A stretch of DNA of 64,000 bases from Heteroscillospira sp050943935 (GTDB lineage Bacteria > Bacillota > Clostridia > Oscillospirales > Oscillospiraceae): NCBI GenBank assembly GCA_050943935.1, contig JBMNQC010000004.1:1-64000 (forward strand). Reading direction: 5' to 3'. A program made the translations under genes and the position numbers. The notes beneath the pieces were generated by a model. That model searched no databases. It worked only from the letters and a program-made list of their open reading frames with translations, and was not told the origin of the DNA. Positions 44,304 to 53,403 of this stretch are shown here, piece by piece (the first letter of the stretch is position 1; each line of letters begins with the position of its first letter).

Positions 44304-45149
44304 TCAGTCTCTGTGGTGCGTGTGATTATTTATATGGTCTATGCAGTAGCAATGATAGCCTGAGCAGCGGGAGCAGTAGCGAAATTCCAGCTCCGGATAA
44401 TCCCTGTCCGTCCGGCCGCAGACCTCGCACTTGCGGCTGTAGTCCCGGCTGCGTTCCTCACGCTTCATGCGGTTCACCTCACGCCGGAAGTTCACGGTGT
44501 TTTTGCTGTTTCTGTGCCGGTAGGGCCGGGATGCGGCCATGATATCGTCCCAGCAGAAAAGCACAAAGTTCAGCATGGCCACAACAGGCAGCAGATTTAT
44601 GGGGAAGGGACTGCCCAGAACGCCGAACAGGAACAGGGCTCCGTCCAGCCAGGCCAGCCACTTCATCTTAACAGGGATAAGGAACATGAACAGCACCGTC
44701 ATGTCCGGATACATAAGAGCAAATGCAAAAAACATGGACATACTGATGTAAAAGGCATTTACGCTCACATTGTAGCCCAGCAGCCAGAACAGGATGCCGT
44801 AGAGCACATTGAACACCATACCGCCAACATAATACAGCGTGAATCGCGCCGTGCCCCAGTGCTGCTCCAGCGTGGAGCCTATGAAATAATAAAAATACAG
44901 GGACAGCAGCAGGCTCAGCCCCGCGGACTGGGGCACGAATATGAAGCTCACCAGCCGCCAGATCTGCCCTCTTGTAAAGATGGCTTCGGCGTTAAAATAC
45001 AACAGGCCGTACAGGGTGTTGGTCCTGTCCATGGCGCTCATAAGCCACACTATAATATTGCCCACCACAACAAACATCATCAGGTTGGGTATACCGAAAT
45101 TCCGGTGTGTGGCGCAGAACCGGTCCACCCATCTTGAGAAGCTCTTCAT
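44304..45149 (-). CDS. Rhomboid-like membrane protein without catalytic serine, zinc-finger-like tail
   Basis: 281 residues, with about six transmembrane helices in the rhomboid pattern (RGQIWRLVSFIFVP, IGSTLEQHWGTARFTLYY). The usual catalytic GxSG segment reads FYISMSMFFAFALMYPD, so the Ser/His dyad is not recognisable. The C-terminal roughly 60 residues contain CEVCGRTDRDYPELEFRYCSRCSGYHCYCIDH, a C4/His-type zinc-binding module. It is probably a pseudo-rhomboid. The start ATG 45149 follows AGGAGGAACTGCGGGAT. Confidence 0.78.
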   Translation of the reverse strand: MKSFSRWVDRFCATHRNFGIPNLMMFVVVGNIIVWLMSAMDRTNTLYGLLYFNAEAIFTRGQIWRLVSFIFVPQSAGLSLLLSLYFYYFIGSTLEQHWGTARFTLYYVGGMVFNVLYGILFWLLGYNVSVNAFYISMSMFFAFALMYPDMTVLFMFLIPVKMKWLAWLDGALFLFGVLGSPFPINLLPVVAMLNFVLFCWDDIMAASRPYRHRNSKNTVNFRREVNRMKREERSRDYSRKCEVCGRTDRDYPELEFRYCSRCSGYHCYCIDHINNHTHHRD

Positions 45150-45346
45150 ATCCCGCAGTTCCTCCTAATCGCATTTACAATATTTATCATACACGCTCCC
45201 GGCTGTTCCGTCCATAGAAAATTTGTAAACAAACTGTGATAAACTGAAATTTACTCTTTAAGTGGCGCTAAAAATATGTTATCTTATTATAATGTAAATG
45301 TGTGTCCTTATCTGCACTTAAATAAAGAATTGAGAGGTTTTTAGCA

Positions 45347-46540
45347 ATGAGCAAGAACATCAACCGGATATTCACATCCGAATCCGTTACCGAGGGCCAT
45401 CCCGATAAGATCTGCGACCAGATTTCCGACGCTGTGCTGGACGCCATTCTGGCTCAGGACAGTACCGCCCGCGTGGCCTGCGAGACCACCGTCTCCACCG
45501 GTCTTGTGCACATCATGGGCGAGATAACCACCAGCTGCTATGTGGACATCCCCAAGATTGCCCGTGACGTCATCCGAGACATCGGCTATGACAGAGCCAA
45601 GTTCGGCTTTGACTGCGATACCTGCGCCGTAATCACCAATATCGACGAGCAGTCCCCCGACATCGCCATGGGAGTGGACAAGTGCCTGGAGGCCAAGGAG
45701 GGCGCTCAGGACGACGGTCTGGACAACGGTGCCGGCGACCAGGGCATGATGTTCGGCTACGCCTGCGACGAGACCCCCGAGCTGATGCCCCTGCCCATCT
45801 CCCTGGCCCAGAAGCTGGCCATGCAGCTCACCCGCGTCCGCAAGGAGGGACAGGTGAACTATCTGCGCCCCGACGGCAAGACCCAGGTGACCATTGAGTA
45901 CAACGAGGACAACTCCCCCAGGCGCGTGGACGCCGTGGTCGTGTCCACCCAGCACGGCCCCGAGGTGGAGCTGGAGCAGATCCGCCGCGATATGACCGAG
46001 CTGGTGATACGCCCCATCATCCCCGCCGAGCTTATGGACGAGAGCACCAAGATATACGTTAACCCCACCGGCCGCTTTGTCGTAGGCGGTCCCCAGGGCG
46101 ACTCCGGCCTCACCGGACGCAAGATAATAGTGGACACCTACGGTGGAAGCGCCCCCCACGGCGGCGGCGCCTTCTCCGGCAAGGACCCCACCAAGGTAGA
46201 CCGCTCTGCCGCCTATGCCGCCCGCTGGGCAGCAAAGAACGTGGTGGCCGCAGGCCTGGCAAAACGCTGCCAGATCCAGCTGGCCTACGCCATTGGCGTT
46301 GCCCGTCCCGTGTCCGTCCGTGTAGACACCTTCGGCACCGGCACCGTGTCCGACGAGCTTATCGCCGAGGCTGTAACCAGCGTGTTTGACCTGCGTCCCG
46401 CCGCCATCATCCGCGACCTCAAGCTGCTGCGCCCCATATACCGCCAGACCGCGGCCTACGGCCATTTCGGCCGCACCGATGTTGACCTGCCCTGGGAACA
46501 CACCGATAAGGTGGAGGCTCTGAAGGCAGCTCTGAACTAA
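45347..46540 (+). CDS. metK: S-adenosylmethionine synthetase
   Basis: 397 residues. FTSESVTEGHPDKICDQISDAVLD, GAGDQGMMFGYA and GGAFSGKDPTKVDRSAAYA are the three diagnostic motifs. It makes SAM from methionine and ATP. Start ATG 45347 follows GAGAGG. No SAM riboswitch is visible in the upstream 197 bp. It is followed 13 bp later by rlmB. Confidence 0.98.
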   Translation: MSKNINRIFTSESVTEGHPDKICDQISDAVLDAILAQDSTARVACETTVSTGLVHIMGEITTSCYVDIPKIARDVIRDIGYDRAKFGFDCDTCAVITNIDEQSPDIAMGVDKCLEAKEGAQDDGLDNGAGDQGMMFGYACDETPELMPLPISLAQKLAMQLTRVRKEGQVNYLRPDGKTQVTIEYNEDNSPRRVDAVVVSTQHGPEVELEQIRRDMTELVIRPIIPAELMDESTKIYVNPTGRFVVGGPQGDSGLTGRKIIVDTYGGSAPHGGGAFSGKDPTKVDRSAAYAARWAAKNVVAAGLAKRCQIQLAYAIGVARPVSVRVDTFGTGTVSDELIAEAVTSVFDLRPAAIIRDLKLLRPIYRQTAAYGHFGRTDVDLPWEHTDKVEALKAALN

Positions 46541-46553
46541 AAAAGGGGACTGT

Positions 46554-47303
46554 ATGTTTACCGACGAGAGAGACGATATTATAGAAGGCCGCAACTCGGT
46601 GACGGAGGCTCTCCGCGCCGGACGCAGCATGGATAAGATATACATCGCCAAGGGCGATGTGGACAAGACCCTGGGGCACATTGCCTCCGCCGCCCGTGAA
46701 AAGGGAATAGTGGTGGTGGAGACCGACCGCCGCAAGCTGGACGCCATGAGCCGCACCCACGCCCACCAGGGCGTTATCGCCCTGTGCGCCGTCCGTGAAT
46801 ACTGCTCCGTGCAGGACATTCTGGACATAGCCGCCCAGCGTGGCGAGCCCCCCTTCGTCATAATCTGCGACGAGATATCCGACGTTCACAACCTGGGCGC
46901 CATAATCCGCACCGCCGAGTGCGCGGGCGCCCACGGCGTCATTATACCCAAGCGCCGCTCCGCCGGGCTAACCGCTGTTGTAGGCAAGACCAGCGCCGGC
47001 GCAGCCGAGCACATGGCCGTAGCCAGAGTGCCCAACCTGGTGGCCGCCATCAAGGAGCTGAAGGACGCCGGCCTGTGGATATACGGCACCGCCGCAGACG
47101 GTCAGTCCGACCTGTGGAAAACCGACCTGAGCGGCCCCATAGGCCTTGTAATAGGCTCTGAGGGCGACGGCATAGGCCGCCTCGTAGCCGAAAAGTGCGA
47201 CTTCATGGTAAGTATACCCATGCACGGCAAGGTTTCATCCCTAAACGCCAGCGCCGCTGCATCCATCATGATCTACGAGATACTGAGACAGAGAAGCCTC
47301 TGA
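46554..47303 (+). CDS. rlmB: SpoU-family rRNA 2'-O-methyltransferase
   Basis: 249 residues. The N-terminal L30e-like substrate-binding part precedes the knotted SpoU domain: NLGAIIRTAECAGAHGVIIPKRRS, LVIGSEGDGIGRLV and IPMHGKVSSLNASAAASIMIYEILRQ. It uses SAM to methylate 23S rRNA, probably G2251; the exact target is inferred from family. Placement after metK is functionally coherent. Start ATG 46554 follows AAAAGGGGACTGT. Confidence 0.93.
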   Translation: MFTDERDDIIEGRNSVTEALRAGRSMDKIYIAKGDVDKTLGHIASAAREKGIVVVETDRRKLDAMSRTHAHQGVIALCAVREYCSVQDILDIAAQRGEPPFVIICDEISDVHNLGAIIRTAECAGAHGVIIPKRRSAGLTAVVGKTSAGAAEHMAVARVPNLVAAIKELKDAGLWIYGTAADGQSDLWKTDLSGPIGLVIGSEGDGIGRLVAEKCDFMVSIPMHGKVSSLNASAAASIMIYEILRQRSL

Positions 47304-47331
47304 GAAAAAACTCCACAGGGGATATTCACCA

Positions 47332-49401
47332 ATGGATAAGAATTTTGATAACAATTTAGACCCGGAGCAGTTCTCGCTGGAGGCCATACTGGCCGAGTAC
47401 CGCGCCGAGGAAGAGATAGAATCAGCGCACCGCTCCGCTGTTGAGCAGCAAAGCCGCAGCATAATGATAGAGGCGCTGGGTGACACCATCTCTTCCTCCG
47501 TGGAGGAGCCGGAACCGGAGCCGGAGGCAGAGCCCGAGCCGGAGACTCAGGGCTTTGAGGACTCCGAGCCCCATATGGAGCACTACTCCGCCGCGGACTT
47601 TGCCGATATCCAACCGGAGCCGGAGGAGCGCCCCCGCCCTGTCCGCAAAAAGAGTCTGGGCGAGACGCTCATGGCTCCGGTTCTCGGCCTTCTGGCCTCC
47701 GCAGCCGCAAAATATCACGACCAGGGCCACATCTCTCCCACCGCCGAGCCAATAGACGAAGGGCCGGAACTTGCGCCCAAAAAGGCCGCCAGGCTGTACT
47801 CCATGCAGCTGCGCTCTCTGGAGTTCCGCACCCGGGCCGCCACGGGGCTGTGCCTGCTGCTCACATATATAACCTTTGCCTACACGGGCTTTCTGCCCCT
47901 GTTCGGCGCTCTGGGAAGCAGCAGCTCCACCGCCGCTCTGGTGTGCCTCATAATCCTCGCCTCCGTCATGTTCACAGGCTCCGAGGTTTTCACCTCCGGC
48001 ATACTGTCTCTCCTGCGTCTGAAGCCGGGAGCGGAGTCCCTCGCAGCTCTTTCCTGCCTGCTCTCAATGACAGACGCCGTGCTTGTGGCCGCAGGCAAGC
48101 TGGATTTCGGCCTGCCCCTGTGCGCCGCCTCCGCCTGGAGCATATGCATGGGGCTCTGGAGCAGCCGTTTCACCTGCTCCGCCATGGTGTCCACCTTCAG
48201 CACTCTGGCCGAAGCAAAAAAGACGCCCACGGCCATAGCTACCGAGCCGGGCATAGTGGAAAACGCCTATTGCGTGGTAAAGACCGAGACTGAGCTTAAA
48301 AACTTTGTGCGCCGCAGCGAGTGTGCCGACCTGGGTGAGATCTCCCAGATAGTTGCCGCCCCCTTCCTGCTGGCCGCCGCCTTTGTGCTGGCCCTGCTGG
48401 CCTCATTTAAATTCGGCGCAGGCGCTTTTGTGCACCTGTTCAGCGCCATGCTCGCGGCCTGCGCCTCTCTGGGCGCCACGGTGTCCTTCTCCATGCCCTT
48501 TGCCTCCAGCGCAAAGCGCCTGCACATAGTGGGCGCGGCTCTGGCCGGCTACGAGGGCTGCGCCGATATAGGCACCGCCCGCCGCTTCGTGGTGCTGGAC
48601 AAGGATATTTTCCCGCCCCACACCATCAGCATAGACCGCATACAGATAAACGGAAAAGACAAAAACGAAAAGGTCATAGGCTACACCGGCTCCCTCATAG
48701 CCGCCTCCGGCAGCGCTCTGGCGCCGGCCTTCACCAGGCTGATGCAGAAAAACAACTGCACCATCAGCAAGGTGGAGGATTTTGAGTGCCACGAGGGCGG
48801 CGGCATAATAGCCCACATCAACTCCGAGGAGGTGCTCATAGGCTCCTCCAGCTTCATGAGCCTCATGGGCATACGCCTGCCTCCCGGCCTCACAGCCAAA
48901 AACGCCGTGTTTACCGTAATAAACGGAGAGCTGGCCGGTATTTTCACCGTCACCTACACCCCCACCGGCTCCGTACAGCGTGCCCTGCAGATTCTGCTGC
49001 GGGATTACCGGTTCCCCATCTTCGCTGTCCGTGACTTCAACATCAATCCCATGATGATACGCCAGAAATTCCAGGTTGTAACCGATGACTTTGAGTTCCC
49101 CACCTTCGCCGAGCGCTACCGTGTCTCCGCCGTGGAGCACGACGAGAGCTCCCCCATAGCCGCGGCCGTCACCCGCCACGGTCTGGGCACCATGGTGGAA
49201 TGTGCCGACAGCGCCCGCAGGCTATACGCCTTTACCCGCCTGCTGGTGATACTCTCCCTGGTGTTTTCCGCCCTGGGCATGGTGGTAGTTTTGCTGCTCT
49301 GCACAGGCGACGTCCCCTCCGCAGCCCTCGCATCCCGCCTGCTGCTGTTTATGCTCCTGTCTCTTTTGCCGAATCTAGTCATTTCTTACAGTTTACGTTA
49401 G
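47332..49401 (+). CDS. Degenerate P-type ATPase-like membrane protein
   Basis: 689 residues. An acidic N-terminal region (1-150, with a Glu-Pro-rich run at 58-72) precedes hydrophobic helix pairs at about 170-215, 235-275 and 340-385, then a soluble region, then two C-terminal helices (about 640-685). The soluble part aligns by eye with P1-type ATPases. RLHIVGAALAGYEGCADIGT resembles the segment before the phosphorylation site, but the DKTGTLT motif reads DKDIFPP (Asp423). The TGDN and GDGxND motifs are also missing. It is therefore unlikely to hydrolyse ATP in the normal way. The start ATG 47332 has only a weak site (CAGGGGATATTCACC). It follows rlmB by 28 bp. Confidence 0.75.
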   Translation: MDKNFDNNLDPEQFSLEAILAEYRAEEEIESAHRSAVEQQSRSIMIEALGDTISSSVEEPEPEPEAEPEPETQGFEDSEPHMEHYSAADFADIQPEPEERPRPVRKKSLGETLMAPVLGLLASAAAKYHDQGHISPTAEPIDEGPELAPKKAARLYSMQLRSLEFRTRAATGLCLLLTYITFAYTGFLPLFGALGSSSSTAALVCLIILASVMFTGSEVFTSGILSLLRLKPGAESLAALSCLLSMTDAVLVAAGKLDFGLPLCAASAWSICMGLWSSRFTCSAMVSTFSTLAEAKKTPTAIATEPGIVENAYCVVKTETELKNFVRRSECADLGEISQIVAAPFLLAAAFVLALLASFKFGAGAFVHLFSAMLAACASLGATVSFSMPFASSAKRLHIVGAALAGYEGCADIGTARRFVVLDKDIFPPHTISIDRIQINGKDKNEKVIGYTGSLIAASGSALAPAFTRLMQKNNCTISKVEDFECHEGGGIIAHINSEEVLIGSSSFMSLMGIRLPPGLTAKNAVFTVINGELAGIFTVTYTPTGSVQRALQILLRDYRFPIFAVRDFNINPMMIRQKFQVVTDDFEFPTFAERYRVSAVEHDESSPIAAAVTRHGLGTMVECADSARRLYAFTRLLVILSLVFSALGMVVVLLLCTGDVPSAALASRLLLFMLLSLLPNLVISYSLR

Positions 49402-49429
49402 CGTAATTAGGCTATTTTTAGATTTTTTG

Positions 49430-49458
49430 TTGCCAATCTTTAGCAGCTGGTGTATAAT
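49430..49458 (+). promoter_or_regulatory. Promoter of the EF-G-like gene
   Basis: TTGCCA (49430-49435) and TATAAT (49453-49458), 17-bp spacer. Confidence 0.75.
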
Positions 49459-49533
49459 ATGACCTGTGCTTTTGAGATGTTGTCCAAGCACCTGTTGAAG
49501 CATCAAAATACAAGGTCAAGGAGAGAAACCCAC

Positions 49534-51609
49534 ATGAGCTATTCCGTTCAAAACATCCGCAACGTCTGCCTGCTGGGTCACAGCGGCAGCGGCAAGACCT
49601 CTCTTGCAGAGAGCCTGCTCTATATGACCGGCGCTATTGACCGCATGGGCCGTACTGCCGACGGAAACACCGTCTGCGACTGCGACGCAGAGGAAGTCAA
49701 GCGTCAGATTTCTATTTCCGCTTCCATCGCCCCTCTGGAATACAAGGGCTGCAAAATAAATGTAATAGACTGTCCGGGCGCTTTCGATTTCTCCGGCGCC
49801 GTTGTAGAGGCCCTGCGCGCTTCCGACGCCGCCATAATCGTCTGCTCCGCCAAGGACGGCGTGTCCGTCGGCCTGGAAAAGGCATGGAAATACTGCGAGG
49901 AGCGCAGCATGCCCCGCTTTGTCTACATCTCCAAAACCGATGAGGACAACAGCGACTACAACAAGACCTTCGAGGATCTGCGCGAGCGCTTCGGCAACAA
50001 GATAGCCCCCGTTGTGGTCCCCATCTGGGACGACAGCAAAAAGGTCACCGGCATCATAGACGTGCTGAATAAGCGCGCCTACGAGATGCACGGCGGCAAG
50101 CGCGTTGAGATCGATATTCCCGAGGGCAAGGACGAGGTCATCACCGAGTTCAACGACGCTCTCAAGGAGTCCGTGGCCGAGACCAGCGAGGAATTCATGG
50201 ATAAATTCTTCGGCGGCGAGGACTTCACCTACGCCGAGATGATCCAGGGCCTGCGCCAGGGCGTCCAGGACAACAGCCTGTTCCCCGTGCTGTGCGGCTC
50301 CGCCGTCACCACCATGGGCAGCCTTATGCTCATGGACTACATTGTTGACCTGCTGCCCAACCCCATGGAGGGCAACTACCACAAGGCCACCCGCGCCGAC
50401 GGCGAGACTGAGGAATTTGTCGTCTCCCCCGGTGCCGCCCCCTGCGCATATGTTTTCAAAACCGTCTCCGACCAGTACGGCAAGTATTCCTATGTGAAGG
50501 TGCTCTCCGGCGCCATCACCGCCGACACTCCCCTGGTAAACGCCCGCACCGGAGACACCGAGAAGCTCGGCCGCCTCTATACCGTATGCGGCAAAAAGAC
50601 CACCGAGGTCAAGGAGCTCAGCTGCGGCGACATCGGCGCAATCGGCAAGATGGAGAAGGTCAAAACCGGCGATACCCTCTGCGACGCCCGCAAGATCGTG
50701 GCTCTGAAGGGCATACCTTACGCCGCTCCCTGCTACTCCATGGCCATCTCCCCCAAGACCCGCGGTCAGGAGGATAAGATTGCAGCCGGCCTCAACCGTA
50801 TGAACGAGGAGGATCCCTCCTTCACCATAGTCAACAACGCAGAGACCCATCAGATGGTGCTCTCCGGCGCAGGAGATATGCAGCTGGATGTGCTCTGCTC
50901 CAAGCTGAAATCCCGCTTCGGCGTGGAGACCACGCTCTCCGCCGCCCGCGTTCCCTACCGTGAGAAGATAAAAGCCAAGGTAGAGGCCCACGGCCGCCAC
51001 AAAAAGCAGTCCGGCGGCTCCGGTCAGTTCGGCGACGTGTGGATCCGCTTTGAGCCTCAGGACGAGCAGGACGAAATGATCTTCGCCGAGGAAGTGTTCG
51101 GCGGCAGCGTTCCCAGAAACTTCTTCCCCTCTGTCGAGAAGGGTCTGCGCAACGCGGTACAGAAGGGCGTCCTGGCCGGCTATCCCCTGGTAGGACTCAA
51201 GGCCGTGCTTTACGACGGCTCCTATCACCCCGTAGACTCCAACGATATGGCCTTCCAGACCGCCGCCCGCCTGGCTTATCAGGACGGCATCCCCAAGGCC
51301 AAGCCCACCATTCTGGAGCCTATCGGCCTGCTGAAGGTGACCATTCCCGACGCTAATCTGGGCGATATCATGTCCGATATCTCCTCCAAGCGCCGCGGCA
51401 CCGTGCTGGGCATGAACGCCGAGGGCGGTATGCAGACCGTGGAGGCCGAGGTTCCCATGGCCGAGATGAGCACCTATACCATAGACCTGCGCAGCATGAC
51501 CCAGGGCCGCGGCTTCTTCACCTGCGAATTTGTCCGCTATGAAGAGGCTCCCGGCAACGTACAGCAGAAGGTCATTGAGGAGGCCAAGGCTCTGGCTGAG
51601 GCAGAGTAA
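49534..51609 (+). CDS. Elongation factor G-like GTPase (EF-G2 type)
   Basis: 691 residues with all EF-G domains. G1 is GHSGSGKTS, G3 is DCPGAFDF and G4 is SKTD instead of NKxD. Domain IV begins VPYREKIKAKVEAHGRHKKQSGGSGQFGDVW. These changes are typical of the second, EF-G-like Firmicutes proteins rather than the main translocase. Its role is uncertain (translation-related; some members may act in stress or biogenesis). Start ATG 49534 follows AAGGAGAGAAACCCAC. Confidence 0.88.
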   Translation: MSYSVQNIRNVCLLGHSGSGKTSLAESLLYMTGAIDRMGRTADGNTVCDCDAEEVKRQISISASIAPLEYKGCKINVIDCPGAFDFSGAVVEALRASDAAIIVCSAKDGVSVGLEKAWKYCEERSMPRFVYISKTDEDNSDYNKTFEDLRERFGNKIAPVVVPIWDDSKKVTGIIDVLNKRAYEMHGGKRVEIDIPEGKDEVITEFNDALKESVAETSEEFMDKFFGGEDFTYAEMIQGLRQGVQDNSLFPVLCGSAVTTMGSLMLMDYIVDLLPNPMEGNYHKATRADGETEEFVVSPGAAPCAYVFKTVSDQYGKYSYVKVLSGAITADTPLVNARTGDTEKLGRLYTVCGKKTTEVKELSCGDIGAIGKMEKVKTGDTLCDARKIVALKGIPYAAPCYSMAISPKTRGQEDKIAAGLNRMNEEDPSFTIVNNAETHQMVLSGAGDMQLDVLCSKLKSRFGVETTLSAARVPYREKIKAKVEAHGRHKKQSGGSGQFGDVWIRFEPQDEQDEMIFAEEVFGGSVPRNFFPSVEKGLRNAVQKGVLAGYPLVGLKAVLYDGSYHPVDSNDMAFQTAARLAYQDGIPKAKPTILEPIGLLKVTIPDANLGDIMSDISSKRRGTVLGMNAEGGMQTVEAEVPMAEMSTYTIDLRSMTQGRGFFTCEFVRYEEAPGNVQQKVIEEAKALAEAE

Positions 51610-51621
51610 TTAAAAAAACAA

Positions 51622-51654
51622 AAAGTGCGCCGGGCTTCCGGCGCACTTTTACGT
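51622..51654 (+). terminator. Terminator of EF-G-like gene
   Basis: AAAGTGCGCCGG / CCGGCGCACTTTT stem. Confidence 0.85.
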
Positions 51655-51674
51655 CATGATTTCGGAGAAAAACT

Positions 51675-51947
51675 GTGGATTTTAAACTTCTTTTAAGCAA
51701 TCTCAAGCATATCGCCGCCTCCAGACTCCGCGGCATAGGCAAACGGGGCGGCCAAAAGCCCGCCCCATCCCAGGCCACGCCCAGGGATATGTTCGAGGTG
51801 GGCCGCCGGGCCGCCGTTTGGCTGTGTGTTCTGCTGTCCTGTATAGCGGTGCTGTTCGCATCCTGCGCCAAAGCGCCGGCAGGCGAAAGCGCCCCGCCGG
51901 ATGAAAGCCCCGCCTCAACGGCAGCTCCGGTCACCCCTGCGCTGTAA
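51675..51947 (+). CDS. Small single-helix or lipoprotein-like protein
   Basis: 90 residues. A basic segment (1-45) precedes one hydrophobic helix (about 46-65) ending in LFASC, which looks like a lipobox placed unusually far from the N-terminus. A short Ala/Pro/Thr-rich tail follows. The start is GTG 51675 after CGGAGAAAAACT. Its 3' end overlaps the ferritin-like gene by 17 bp tail-to-tail. Whether it is real is uncertain. Confidence 0.45.
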   Translation: MDFKLLLSNLKHIAASRLRGIGKRGGQKPAPSQATPRDMFEVGRRAAVWLCVLLSCIAVLFASCAKAPAGESAPPDESPASTAAPVTPAL

Positions 51948-52416
51948 AGCAGCGGCCGAGCATTTCGCGCAGCATAGCCGCGTGTTCGGTCTCGTCGCCG
52001 GCAAATGACATATACATTGTCCCAAGGTCGCCGCCCCGGGCTTTTCCCGCCGCGGTGTATGCCGCCGCGGCCTCCGTCTCGGTGAGCACGGCTTCCCGAA
52101 TGGTCTGCAGCACCCCAGCACGAGCCGCGGGAACAGTCGCCGGCGGAAGAAAACTGTCCCCCGTGCGCATGAAATATTCCAGCTGCAGCAGGCGCAGATG
52201 TCTGCGCTCATCGGTTATAATATGCATAAGCGTTCTGCGCTCTCTGCCGGTGCATCGCGCGGCAAGCAGCTGATAAAAGTCTATAGCGCGCACTTCGCCG
52301 TTTATAAACCGCTCAAGCTCCCCTACGGGAGTCGAAGGCAGCTGCTGCTCCGGCTCCCTGTCCGTAACCCGGGCCCAAATCTTTTGAAAATCTGCCGGAA
52401 TAGCAAATTCGTCCAT
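51931..52416 (-). CDS. Ferritin-like (rubrerythrin-type) diiron protein
   Basis: 161 residues. Two helix pairs carry the ferritin-like ligands: INGEVRAIDFYQLLA with ITDERRHLRLLQLEYF, and LTETEAAAAY with AGDETEHAAMLREML. Such proteins handle peroxide or iron; no rubredoxin domain is present. The ATG at 52416 is 6 nt after GGAGGG; the ATG two codons upstream directly abuts that site and is less likely. It is divergent from rsmE. Confidence 0.83.
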   Translation of the reverse strand: MDEFAIPADFQKIWARVTDREPEQQLPSTPVGELERFINGEVRAIDFYQLLAARCTGRERRTLMHIITDERRHLRLLQLEYFMRTGDSFLPPATVPAARAGVLQTIREAVLTETEAAAAYTAAGKARGGDLGTMYMSFAGDETEHAAMLREMLGRCFTAQG

Positions 52417-52527
52417 TTTCATCCCTCCACGCCCCATTATATGCCTTCCGGCCGCATCGCGTTCGCACTTGCAAACTTCGCCGGGATATGCCATAATAGA
52501 ACACACAATCCCATCGGAGGTATTATT

Positions 52528-53262
52528 ATGCCAAGATTTTTTATGGCCGGCTCCAATATGCACGGCTCGTCCATAAGCATCACCGGCGCCGACGCTGAGC
52601 ATATTCGCGTGCTTCGTATGCGCCTGGGCGATGAGCTGTATATATGCGACGGCGAGGGTACCGACCGCCGCTGCCGTCTTACCCATATAGGCGATGGCTG
52701 CGCTCAGGCCGAGGTGAAGGAGACCATGCCCTGTCCCGCTGAGCCCAGCGTGAATGTAACTGTGCTGGCAGGTCTGCCCAAGGGCGAGCGCGCCGATTAT
52801 CTGGTGCAGAAATGCACCGAGGCCGGAGCTTCCACCATAGCCTTTTTCCTGTGCGAGCGCTGCGTTGTGAAGCTGGACGGCAAGAACGCCGAAAAAAAAC
52901 GCCTGCGCTGGCAGCGTATAGCCGAGGAAGCAGCCAAGCAGTCCGGCCGTGGCATAATCCCAAATGTGCTGGTGCTGCAAAGCCTTGCCGAGGCTCTGGA
53001 CATGGCTGTAAAGACCGAGCTGCCCCTGCTGATGTACGAAACCGGCGAGCGGGTACCGCTCCGTCAGGCTCTGGAGAGCAAAGCTGATTTTTCTACCGCA
53101 GCCATACTCACCGGCCCCGAGGGCGGCTTTGAAAAATTCGAGGTAGACCTGGCAGCCGCCACGGGAATTCCGGCCTGCTCAATGGGACCGCGCATCCTCC
53201 GCTGCGAGACGGCGCCTGTTGTGGCTCTCACAGCCGTGATGTACTCCACCGGAAATCTGTAA
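52528..53262 (+). CDS. rsmE: 16S rRNA m3U1498 methyltransferase
   Basis: 244 residues. RsmE family: N-terminal PUA-like part (RFFMAGSN, HIRVLRMRLGDELYICDGEG) and knotted methyltransferase part (LTGPEGGFEKFEVD and MGPRILRCETAPVVAL). Start ATG 52528 follows CGGAGGTATTATT. Usual length. Confidence 0.95.
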   Translation: MPRFFMAGSNMHGSSISITGADAEHIRVLRMRLGDELYICDGEGTDRRCRLTHIGDGCAQAEVKETMPCPAEPSVNVTVLAGLPKGERADYLVQKCTEAGASTIAFFLCERCVVKLDGKNAEKKRLRWQRIAEEAAKQSGRGIIPNVLVLQSLAEALDMAVKTELPLLMYETGERVPLRQALESKADFSTAAILTGPEGGFEKFEVDLAAATGIPACSMGPRILRCETAPVVALTAVMYSTGNL

Positions 53263-53267
53263 ACAGC

Positions 53268-53304
53268 TAAAATGCCCTGCTCTTACGAGTGGGGCATTTT
53301 GCAT
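53268..53304 (+). terminator. Terminator of rsmE
   Basis: AAAATGCCC(TG)CTC / GAGTGGGGCATTTT stem. Confidence 0.75.
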
Positions 53305-53336
53305 AATAAAAATGATTGTTAATTGTTTAATTTAAC

Positions 53337-53364
53337 TTGATTATTGAAAAACTTATGGTACAAT
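53337..53364 (+). promoter_or_regulatory. Promoter of second garR-like gene
   Basis: TTGATT (53337-53342) and TACAAT (53359-53364), 16-bp spacer. Confidence 0.6.
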
Positions 53365-53403
53365 ATATCCATAATACAAGTCTAAAACTTGGAGGATGTA
53401 CCA

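Noticed and set aside
45150..45346. SAM riboswitch upstream of metK
   Set aside because: The 197-bp region shows no SAM-I, SAM-II or SMK consensus, only an AT-rich promoter-like stretch.
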